Origin: Planctomycetaceae bacterium
GTDB taxonomy: Bacteria > Planctomycetota > Planctomycetia > Isosphaerales > Isosphaeraceae
NCBI GenBank assembly: GCA_019232645.1
Contig: JAFANO010000544.1
Span: 1 to 6,419, forward strand
Direction of reading: 5' to 3'
Length of the DNA stretch: 6,419 bases
Of the stretch, positions 1 to 5,040 are shown piece after piece (position 1 is the first letter of the stretch; each line of letters opens with the position of its first letter). The notes beneath the pieces are model-generated. The model had not been told where the DNA came from, searched no databases, and was given only the letters and a program-made list of their open reading frames with translations. Made by a program: the position numbers and the translations under genes.

Positions 1-194
1 CGACCAGAAACGGGTGCGATCTCGCCGGGCCGAGCGGGATGGGCCGCGGGCTCACACGGTTCAACGCGGATTCAACAAGAATCGAAGAAAATCATTCCAT
101 CTGGTAGACGAGCAGACATCTTGAGAGGGATGCCGGCATGCTCCCCACGCTCGATGTGGAACGCCAGGCTTCTTCCCCCGCGCGTGCCGAGCCT
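1..194. other. Non-coding left margin
   Basis: No start codon with a ribosome binding site leads into a credible reading frame on either strand here. On the minus strand this stretch lies downstream of the oxidoreductase stop. The few ATG and GTG codons near the left edge hit stops within a few codons. The only small structures seen are a 10-bp palindrome, ATGCCGGCAT, at 130-139 and a TTCAAC direct repeat at 60-65 and 71-76. No convincing terminator with a U-run follows the oxidoreductase gene. Confidence 0.5.
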
Positions 195-1241
195 TCAGAC
201 GATCGCGACGGGCCGGCCGGACGTGACGCTCTCGACCTCGGCGTGGCAGGTCCTCAGCGCCTGCCGGGCCAGAGTGGCGGAGAGCGGTGGCGCCACCTCC
301 CCCGAGGCGACCGACTCGACCGCGGCGCCCAGCTCCAGGGCGAAGACGTCGATCGAGTCACCCGAGACGAGATCGGGGTGCTCCACGGTCCCGTCGGGGA
401 GGATCACCGAGAGGGGCGTCGCCAGGTGTGCCTGCCCGGCCATGTTGGCGAACGCGAACGCGAGCGTGGCCCGCTCCAGGTAGATCTCGAACCCATGCGT
501 GAACGGCCGCCCCGCCTGGCACAGCGCCCCCGAGACTGCCGAGACGGTCAGATCGGGGTCGTCGAAGCGGTACTGCGTCGCCAGGTGGACGACCGCCCCC
601 CGCTCAACCACCCCGCGCGACTGGACCGAGCGCGGGGCCCCGCAGAGCAGGCCGACGAAATGGGTGTCGTGGATGTGAAGATCAATCGCCGGCCCGCCGC
701 TCCGGTCGGCGTCGGCAATCCCGGACGACCAGTCGGGCCGGGAGATCACCCGCGACAAGTGCGCGGCCCGGAGCTTGCCATGACGGCCCGACCGCACCGC
801 CTCGGCCGCGAAGCCGAACTCGGGGAAGAACGGCAGGACGTGCGCCACCATCAGCAGCGTGCCACTGGCCTCGGCGGCGGCGATCATCGCGTCGGCGTCG
901 GCGGTCGTCAGCGCGATCGGCTTCTCGACGAGCACGTGCTTGCCCGCCTCCAGCGCCCGGATGGCCAGTCGGGCGTGCTCGTCGTTCGGGACGCAGAGGT
1001 CGACCAGGTCCACGGCGGGATCGGCCAGCAGGTCGCCGGCGGCGGGGTAGAGGGCATGCCCCGAGAGGTCCATCCAGGTCCCCCGAGGGCCGAAGTTCCC
1101 CCGGATCCCGGTCCAGTCGCCCGCCAGCTTCCTGGGATCCCGGCTACAGAGGGCCACCACGCGCCCGCGCGATAACGCCCGCGCCGCGAGATAGTGGATC
1201 ATTCCCATGAATCCAATGCCCACGATCCCGATACCGATCAC
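195..1241 (-). CDS. Gfo/Idh/MocA-family NAD(P)-dependent oxidoreductase
   Basis: This 348-residue cytoplasmic enzyme most likely oxidises or reduces a sugar, inositol or related polyol using a bound nicotinamide cofactor. The N-terminal Rossmann fold has the nucleotide loop GIGFMG at residues 8-13. The family motif EKP is at 106-108 (HVLVEKPIALT). The C-terminal alpha/beta domain has the usual GG-x-x-x-D-x-x-x-H pattern, with D187, H191, D192 and H194 in SGGPAIDLHIHDTH. Length is normal for the family. The start is a GTG (1239-1241) preceded at 7 bases by GAGGA. The only nearby upstream ATG is out of frame and meets a stop at once. No adjacent gene hints at the substrate, and members of this family cannot be assigned a substrate from sequence alone. 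It is transcribed divergently from the hydrolase at 1803. Confidence 0.93.
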   Translation of the reverse strand: MIGIGIVGIGFMGMIHYLAARALSRGRVVALCSRDPRKLAGDWTGIRGNFGPRGTWMDLSGHALYPAAGDLLADPAVDLVDLCVPNDEHARLAIRALEAGKHVLVEKPIALTTADADAMIAAAEASGTLLMVAHVLPFFPEFGFAAEAVRSGRHGKLRAAHLSRVISRPDWSSGIADADRSGGPAIDLHIHDTHFVGLLCGAPRSVQSRGVVERGAVVHLATQYRFDDPDLTVSAVSGALCQAGRPFTHGFEIYLERATLAFAFANMAGQAHLATPLSVILPDGTVEHPDLVSGDSIDVFALELGAAVESVASGEVAPPLSATLARQALRTCHAEVESVTSGRPVAIV

Positions 1242-1257
1242 CCCGAAGTCCTCATTT

Positions 1258-1291
1258 ATTAAGCTGTTGAGCGATCAAAAGGACGCTTAAT
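1258..1291. repeat. Inverted repeat ATTAAGC-N20-GCTTAAT upstream of the oxidoreductase
   Basis: Perfect 7-bp arms (1258-1264 and 1285-1291) are separated by 20 bases. The nearer arm lies 16 bases upstream of the GTG start and just outside its GAGGA ribosome binding site. The position suits an operator or a leader structure for the oxidoreductase. No regulator gene is adjacent, so the function is inference. A chance repeat is possible because the sequence is AT-rich. Confidence 0.3.
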
Positions 1292-1461
1292 TTTGTGGCT
1301 CGGGGTTGGATCCGGCACGAATTTCCGGTCGCGTCCCACGCAAATCGGAATCGGAGACCCCGCACATCTCGCGCGAGTTCCGCGTTCTAAGCTTTTATGC
1401 CACATGAAATATCGGCGATCATTTGCTCATCCATGTTCGAAAAAATGCTCGCATACCCAAC

Positions 1462-1490
1462 TTGAAATGTTGAAAATATTTTTGTATATA
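1462..1490 (+). promoter_or_regulatory. Candidate sigma70-type promoter in the AT-rich island
   Basis: TTGAAA (1462-1467) is followed after 17 bases by TATATA (1485-1490), directly overlapped by TATAAT (1487-1492). It reads toward the hydrolase, but a start near 1497 would leave a leader of about 300 bases before the ATG at 1803. AT-rich DNA yields such matches easily, so this is a moderate call. Confidence 0.4.
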
Positions 1491-1802
1491 ATAATTAAAA
1501 AATAATTAATTAATTGATATTAACGAGCTTATGATCACCGGAGGACGACAGGACTTGATCCGAAAGGCCTTCAACATCCAGGGGTTTCAGCCCCGAGGAC
1601 GCCCCGGGAATCGCGAAACTCGGCGTGACATGATATCAGGTTACAAAGCCAGTGCGAAGTGCGTCTTGCACCTCCAGGAGCGGGGGAGCGAGGAGCGGCA
1701 AGGATCGGGACCTCGCCTTGCGGCCCGATCGTATTTCGTCTACGTTGAAATGTCATCATCAGGTGGAGTCATCTCGTCCTGACGCGACAGGGAGGTTTCC
1801 GG

Positions 1803-2717
1803 ATGGATTCGACCGCTCGTCGGCCTCGGATCGCGCGGCGGATCGCGCGATGGGCGGTGTGGGGTACCCCGGCATGGACCGTCGCCGCCTACCTGGGGAT
1901 CTCGCTCGTGACGGCCGACCTCTTGACGAGGCCGAATAACCGTCCCCCCTGGCTCGACGCGAGGGCCGTCAGTCCCGACGCCCTGCCGTGGTCGGCGCGG
2001 ACCGACGACGGCCTGACGTTGCGGGGCTGGTATCTGCCGACGCCCAGGCATCGTCACTTAATCATCCTGATCCACGGCATGGGGGGCTCGTGGCCCGAGA
2101 TGGCCACGCTGGGCCGCGACCTGCACGCGCATGGTCACGACGTGCTCCTGTTCGACCTCCGCGGCCACGGCCAGAGCGACCCGTCGCGGCTGTTCATGGG
2201 CCGCCGCGAGCGCGGCGACCTCCGCACGGTCATGAAATGGGCCGTGCGCCGAGGCTTCGCCCAGGATCGGATCGGCTGGCTCGGCTATTCGATGGGGGCG
2301 TCCACCCTGGTGATGGAGGCCGCGCAAAACCCGGGCATTCGGGTCGCGGTCCTGGACAGCCCTTACGGGAGCCTCCCGGAGTTGCTCCGGTCACAACTCC
2401 CCAAGCACAGCCGACTGCCGAGTTGGTTCAACCCCGGCATCCTGGCGGCCGCGCGGCTGGTCTTCGGGGTCCGGACCGACGATCTGATCCCGATTCGCGC
2501 CGCGCGATCCTGGGGCGGCCGGCCGATGCTGCTGATCCACGGCGAGGCCGACTCGATCGTCCCGGTGAGCCAGGCGCGCCGACTCGCCCGGGCCGCCGGC
2601 CCTTCGTGCCGGGCGGTCACCCTTCCCGGCGTCGAGCACGTCCAGGCCTACGACAGCGACCCGATCCGCTATGTCGCCACGATCGACTCGTTCTTCAACC
2701 GATACCTAAGCCCTTAA
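1803..2717 (+). CDS. Membrane-anchored alpha/beta hydrolase (serine hydrolase)
   Basis: This 304-residue protein begins with a basic stretch and a hydrophobic segment at about residues 16-38, which reads as a signal anchor. The catalytic domain would then probably lie outside the cytoplasmic membrane. The fold is clear: an oxyanion-hole HGMGGSW (91-97), DLRGHGQSD (118-126), and the nucleophile elbow GYSMG with Ser163. The acid is probably Asp250 in HGEADSIVP, and the base His279 in GVEHVQAY. Architecture resembles ABHD13/YfhR/YqkD-type hydrolases, which act on esters, lipids or peptides; the substrate here is unknown. The ATG is preceded at 7 bases by GGAGG (1791-1795). The gene stands alone, divergent from the oxidoreductase and convergent with the small exported protein at 2860-3096. 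Confidence 0.9.
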   Translation: MDSTARRPRIARRIARWAVWGTPAWTVAAYLGISLVTADLLTRPNNRPPWLDARAVSPDALPWSARTDDGLTLRGWYLPTPRHRHLIILIHGMGGSWPEMATLGRDLHAHGHDVLLFDLRGHGQSDPSRLFMGRRERGDLRTVMKWAVRRGFAQDRIGWLGYSMGASTLVMEAAQNPGIRVAVLDSPYGSLPELLRSQLPKHSRLPSWFNPGILAAARLVFGVRTDDLIPIRAARSWGGRPMLLIHGEADSIVPVSQARRLARAAGPSCRAVTLPGVEHVQAYDSDPIRYVATIDSFFNRYLSP

Positions 2718-2777
2718 ACAGCGATCCCGAGGGTAGAGGATCGGCCACGCCGCGCGCGAACGGCCATCGACGACGAG

Positions 2778-2809
2778 GGCCGGAGCGGGCGATGGGCCCG
2801 GCTCCGGCC
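2778..2809. terminator. Strong hairpin between convergent genes, possible bidirectional terminator
   Basis: Perfect 9-bp arms GGCCGGAGC (2778-2786) and GCTCCGGCC (2801-2809) enclose 14 bases, and a further GGG/CCC pairing is possible inside with one bulge. It lies between the stop of the hydrolase (2717) and the stop of the minus-strand small protein (2860), where a shared terminator is expected. Neither side has a U-run, so it is not a textbook intrinsic terminator. It may act as an RNA 3'-end stabiliser or with Rho. Confidence 0.5.
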
Positions 2810-2859
2810 GAGGTGGCATTCGGGCGCGACGCGGGAGGATCCGCGGGCCAGGCCCGGGA

Positions 2860-3096
2860 TCAGGGACCGAGGCCGCCGTGGGTCCGGAACGGGGTCAGAT
2901 GCGAGGGCTGGTCGAGGAACCAGAAGCGTTCCCACTCGTCGCCGATCATCCGGAGGTTTTCCGAGTCGACCAGCAATTCCTCGACCCGTCGGGGTCCGTA
3001 CGCCGCGTAGCGCGGCAAGGGGACGGGGGCACATCCCTCGCTCAGGGCGGCGAGGGCCGCGACCACCAGCGCGATGGTCGCCAGAGATTTCCGCAT
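2860..3096 (-). CDS. Small exported protein, probable lipoprotein, planctomycete-type
   Basis: The 78-residue product opens with a short basic start (MRKS), a hydrophobic alanine/valine-rich stretch to about residue 18, and a cysteine at 22 in LSEGC. This resembles a lipoprotein signal, though Glu at -2 makes a poor lipobox. The mature part would be only about 56 residues. It has a dense aromatic and charged core (YGPRRVEELL at 33-42, GDEWERFWF at 52-60) and the phrase DQPSHLTP at 62-69, followed by RTHGG. From memory, small planctomycete proteins share this core, but no function is known to me. The ATG has GGAGGA at 8 bases (3105-3110), a strong ribosome binding site that supports the call. 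Cell-envelope location is inferred. Confidence 0.75.
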   Translation of the reverse strand: MRKSLATIALVVAALAALSEGCAPVPLPRYAAYGPRRVEELLVDSENLRMIGDEWERFWFLDQPSHLTPFRTHGGLGP

Positions 3097-3305
3097 GTGG
3101 GGGATCCTCCCGCCTTACGGTAACCGCCCGAGGCGCCTGCCCGCGCGAGTCCTTCGCACGGGCCCGGATCGGGGGGGCTCGCTACCAGGGCCTTAACCCG
3201 CGACGACGAACCTGACTCCGTACGCGACGTTCGGACCGCGTCGTTGCCTTCGTCCCACGTGCCCAACGTCCCGGGTCGCTCACCCCCCAGGGCATCACCC
3301 CCCGC

Positions 3306-3334
3306 CCGCCGATCGCCCTCGGTTCAATCGGCGG
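3306..3334 (-). terminator. Hairpin at the end of the HU-like gene, weak terminator candidate
   Basis: Perfect 8-bp arms CCGCCGAT (3306-3313) and ATCGGCGG (3327-3334) enclose 13 bases. The hairpin spans the stop codon of the HU-like gene. It is followed on the minus strand by a G-rich stretch rather than a U-run, so its role in termination is uncertain. Confidence 0.3.
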
Positions 3335-3737
3335 CATCTGCCCCGGCAGGTGATTGCGCCCGAGGTTCGGTGGCCGGCTCAACGGGTCCGTTACCCCCTA
3401 CATCGGCATCCGACTCGTCTTCCAATAAGGGAAGCTTCTCCGGATTCATTTTTCGGACCAGTTCTTCCATCTCCTTGCCCGGCTTGAACGTCACCACGTT
3501 CTTCGACGGGACGTAGACTTTATCCCCCGTCCGGGGGTTGCGCGCCTTGCGGGGCGCGCGCCGCTTGACCTCGAAGACGCCGAAATTGCGCAACTCGATC
3601 CGCCCCTCGGATACCAATGTGTGGATAATGGCATCCAAGGTGCGCTGCACGATATCCTTGGTCTTGAGCTGGGTCAGACCGATGTCCTCGGAGATCTTCT
3701 TGACGATCTCTTTCTTGGTCACGATGGCGGTCTCCAT
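3324..3737 (-). CDS. HU/IHF-family DNA-binding protein with acidic C-terminal tail
   Basis: This is a nucleoid-associated protein expected to dimerise and bend DNA. Counted from the ATG at 3737, it has 137 residues. The HU fold covers about 7-97. The arm region carries [19 protein letters not shown] (50-68), matching the family signature, then [19 protein letters not shown]. Residues 98-137 are an extra acidic, proline- and alanine-rich tail, absent from standard HU of about 90 residues. An in-frame TTG at 3776 would give 150 residues, but it falls inside the -10 element of the promoter, so it is excluded. A GTG at 3722 (132 residues) is a serious alternative: it has GGAG 9 bases upstream and would begin directly with TKKEIV, as HU proteins often do. 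The gene has its own promoter and is separated by a terminator from the cysteine-cluster operon upstream. Confidence 0.92.
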   Translation of the reverse strand: METAIVTKKEIVKKISEDIGLTQLKTKDIVQRTLDAIIHTLVSEGRIELRNFGVFEVKRRAPRKARNPRTGDKVYVPSKNVVTFKPGKEMEELVRKMNPEKLPLLEDESDADVGGNGPVEPATEPRAQSPAGADAAD

Positions 3738-3775
3738 GCGTGGGGGCCGGTCCGTTCCATTCAGCGATTGGCTCA

Positions 3776-3804
3776 ACTGTATTGGTGGCTTGGAGTAGTG
3801 TCAA
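3776..3804 (-). promoter_or_regulatory. Sigma70-type promoter of the HU-like gene
   Basis: Read on the minus strand, a perfect TTGACA (3799-3804) is followed after exactly 17 bases by TACAGT (3776-3781). Transcription would start near 3769, giving a leader of about 30 bases to the ATG at 3737. The -35 hexamer lies only a few bases past the terminator of the upstream operon. Confidence 0.65.
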
Positions 3805-3807
3805 GAC

Positions 3808-3830
3808 AAAAACGTCGAGGAACGGACGTT
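3808..3830 (-). terminator. Intrinsic terminator of the cysteine-cluster operon
   Basis: On the minus strand AACGTC (3825-3830) pairs perfectly with GACGTT (3811-3816) across an 8-base loop and runs into five consecutive T residues (3808-3812). The first arm overlaps the TAA stop of the second cysteine-cluster gene. The stem is short (6 bp) but position and U-run agree. Confidence 0.5.
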
Positions 3831-4356
3831 ATTCCATGATTAATGGTAATGAACCGTCGAGACGTGAGGGCGCGTGGGGATCGGCGGGGGGCGGAGCGAA
3901 CCGGCCCTCGGCCTGCGCCCGGAGCAAGTGAACGTGGAGCGGGGCGTAGCCCCAAGGTAAGCCAAGGTCGTCGGCCAGTCGCTTGAGCCGGGCGAGGAAC
4001 ATCTCGCTCAGCTCGGGGGCACGGTCCTGATAGGCCGGGTCGCAGAAGTAGACCCGGCATCCCAGCGGTCGGGCCTCGCGCGCGGTGCATCGGCCCCGCA
4101 GGTCCTGCCACGGGCAGGTCTCCCCCCGGTCGAGCGGCCGCGCCGGCGGCGGGGCATCGGCCAGCAGCAGCATCGCCTCGGGCGCCGACAGGAACAGAAC
4201 ATGATCATATTCAACGAACCGGCAGCACCGGCCGCTCAACTGGCAGACCGGGCCGAGGCGGGCGACCTCGGCGTCGAGCGCCGCGTAGAGGGCGCGGAGG
4301 GGCTCGCGAAACCGCGCGGGGTCGAGTCGCCCGGTTTCATTGGGGGGGGGAGTCAT
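3829..4356 (-). CDS. YkgJ-like cysteine-cluster protein (second gene of pair)
   Basis: This 175-residue soluble protein has seven cysteines in a family-like arrangement: C38 and the CC pair at 44-45 in CQLSGRCCRF, then C81, C90, C100 and C105 in a CPWQDLRGRC...RPLGCRVYFC region. The pattern resembles the CxxCxxCC (YkgJ/UPF0153) family, thought to bind a metal or Fe-S cluster, but the first motif is C-x5-CC rather than C-x2-C-x2-CC. The real function is unknown. The ATG at 4354-4356 overlaps the TGA of the upstream gene (4353-4355) as ATGA and has no ribosome binding site, so translation is probably coupled. A longer frame open further upstream on this strand is only a shadow of the first gene. 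Codons 3-5 are a run of nine C on the coding strand. Confidence 0.82.
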   Translation of the reverse strand: MTPPPNETGRLDPARFREPLRALYAALDAEVARLGPVCQLSGRCCRFVEYDHVLFLSAPEAMLLLADAPPPARPLDRGETCPWQDLRGRCTAREARPLGCRVYFCDPAYQDRAPELSEMFLARLKRLADDLGLPWGYAPLHVHLLRAQAEGRFAPPPADPHAPSRLDGSLPLIME

Positions 4357-4784
4357 TGGGTGTGCACCCGCGCGGCGGTCGCGCGGATCTCCTCCATGCT
4401 GAACCATTGGCCTTGGCCCGACCCGGGACAGGCCCCTCGCACGCGCCACCAGTCCTCGGGGGTCGCGATGTTCTCGGGCCAGAACGGCCAGGTCTGGCAC
4501 TGGACCGGCCGCGCGGGGTAGACCGTGCAGCCAGCCCGCCGGTCCCAGAAGACGCAGTCGCCCCCTGGTTTCTCGATCAGGCTGTAGCGGTCGCGGACGA
4601 GGCGGACATAGCGTCGCGTGAATCGATCGCCCGCCTCGCCCCGGAACGCGGCGAGGCGGGCGATCTCCTCGGCGCCGACCCAGACGTAGCCGGGCGCACC
4701 GGTACAGCAGGCGCCGCAGCGGGTACATTCGAACGGCAGGCCATCACGATACCAGGGCGAATCGGACTCGGTTCGGTTCATCAT
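4353..4784 (-). CDS. YkgJ-family CxxCxxCC cysteine-cluster protein (first gene of pair)
   Basis: This 143-residue soluble protein carries the hallmark FECTRCGACC (C20, C23, C26, C27), followed by C77 in GGDCVFW, C86 and C96 in CTVYPARPVQCQTWPF, and C119. This is the PF03692 (YkgJ) arrangement, considered a zinc- or Fe-S-binding domain; no reaction is established for it. It leads a two-gene operon with the related protein at 3829-4356 through a 4-base ATGA overlap, which suggests a paired or heteromeric product. Two consecutive Met codons open the frame. The weak GGGA at 4789-4792 is 4 bases from the first and 7 from the second, so the true start may be 4781. A promoter is placed at 4830-4858. 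Confidence 0.88.
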   Translation of the reverse strand: MMNRTESDSPWYRDGLPFECTRCGACCTGAPGYVWVGAEEIARLAAFRGEAGDRFTRRYVRLVRDRYSLIEKPGGDCVFWDRRAGCTVYPARPVQCQTWPFWPENIATPEDWWRVRGACPGSGQGQWFSMEEIRATAARVHTQ

Positions 4785-4829
4785 GCGATCCCAAAATTCG
4801 GCCTTCTGGCCGGGGCTCGACCTCGGGCC

Positions 4830-4858
4830 AGTCTAGCAAGTCCACCGCCGCGCGGCAA
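4830..4858 (-). promoter_or_regulatory. Candidate sigma70-type promoter of the cysteine-cluster operon
   Basis: On the minus strand TTGCCG (4853-4858) and TAGACT (4830-4835) are separated by 17 bases, each matching the consensus at four of six positions. The start would be near 4823, about 40 bases before the ATG. A CTGGCC-N14-GGCCAG inverted repeat (4806-4831) overlaps the edge of the -10 and the start point and could be an operator. Confidence 0.45.
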
Positions 4859-4919
4859 CCCGACTCGGCTCCAAGTCGATGAAGATTCGAGAGTTGTGGG
4901 ACCAGGATGGCCGATTGCG

Positions 4920-4964
4920 GGGGCCGGGTCGTGCCGCGCCCGCCTCCGGGCACGATCCGGCTCC
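4920..4964 (+). repeat. 16-bp inverted repeat in the divergent promoter region
   Basis: Bases 4920-4935 pair with 4949-4964 around a 13-base loop: 14 Watson-Crick pairs plus two G-U pairs when read as plus-strand RNA (A-C mismatches if read as minus-strand RNA). It ends directly in front of the putative -35 of the MenC-like gene. It could be an operator, a plus-strand RNA hairpin with the tail TTGCTTGTCG, or a dispersed repeat. No second copy is present in this window. Confidence 0.55.
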
Positions 4965-4968
4965 TTGC

Positions 4969-4998
4969 TTGTCGTGCCGCGTCGGGGCGACTTATGAT
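4969..4998 (+). promoter_or_regulatory. Candidate sigma70-type promoter of the MenC-like gene
   Basis: TTGTCG (4969-4974) and TATGAT (4993-4998) are 18 bases apart; the -10 matches five of six consensus positions. A start near 5005 leaves a leader of about 36 bases before the ATG at 5041, with GGAGG at 5029-5033. Confidence 0.5.
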
Positions 4999-5040
4999 GG
5001 GCATGTGAAGCCCGGATGGTTCGGTCGCGGAGGTGTCGTC

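Larger units (their letters stand above)
1242..1802. other. 561-base divergent intergenic region with AT-rich island
   Basis: The region separates the minus-strand oxidoreductase from the plus-strand hydrolase. The flanks are GC-rich, but about 1385-1530 is strikingly AT-rich. It includes a run of TATATAATAATTAA-type sequence and a 12-bp palindrome of AATT units at 1504-1515. The GC-rich part 1531-1802 holds several small hairpins: GGGG/CCCC at 1581-1594, a bulged stem at 1652-1671, and GATCGGG/CCCGATC arms at 1703-1730. Open frames here have no ribosome binding site, and their third codon positions are much less GC-biased than in the neighbouring genes, so I call no gene. Confidence 0.6.

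Noticed and set aside
166..194. Terminator after the oxidoreductase (AGGCT/AGCCT)
   Set aside because: It has only 5-bp arms, a 19-base loop and no U-run.
138..1175. Long plus-strand open frame of 345 codons
   Set aside because: It is antisense to the clearly conserved oxidoreductase. Its product is a low-complexity Arg/Gly/Pro-rich sequence without motifs, typical of a shadow frame in GC-rich DNA.
1293..1505. 70-codon plus-strand frame with a GTG start in the AT-rich island
   Set aside because: It has no ribosome binding site, and its product is a compositional mixture reflecting the GC to AT transition.
1395..1530. Replication origin (DnaA-box-like TTATGCCACA beside AT-rich DNA)
   Set aside because: There is one imperfect box with an extra base, no cluster of boxes, and no dnaA, dnaN or parAB genes nearby.
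1541..1619. CRISPR array
   Set aside because: There is only one full 36-base unit. The weakly similar upstream segment is 54 bases away, too close for a 36-base repeat plus normal spacer, and no cas gene is present.
1531..1782. 83-codon plus-strand frame ahead of the hydrolase
   Set aside because: It has no ribosome binding site, third-position GC clearly lower than in neighbouring genes, and no recognisable motif. It cannot be fully excluded as a leader peptide.
1988..3010. Plus-strand open frame of 340 codons
   Set aside because: It overlaps the hydrolase in another frame, runs antisense through the small exported protein, and lacks any domain or ribosome binding site.
4357..4728. Upstream extension of the second cysteine-cluster protein to 299 residues
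   Set aside because: The extra 124 residues lie in an alternative frame over the first cysteine-cluster gene and look random; the ATGA overlap marks the real start at 4356.
4879..5040. N-terminal extension of the MenC-like protein from an ATG at 4879
   Set aside because: It has no ribosome binding site, covers the inverted repeat and promoter, and adds residues absent from the family; the ATG at 5041 has GGAGG at 7 bases.
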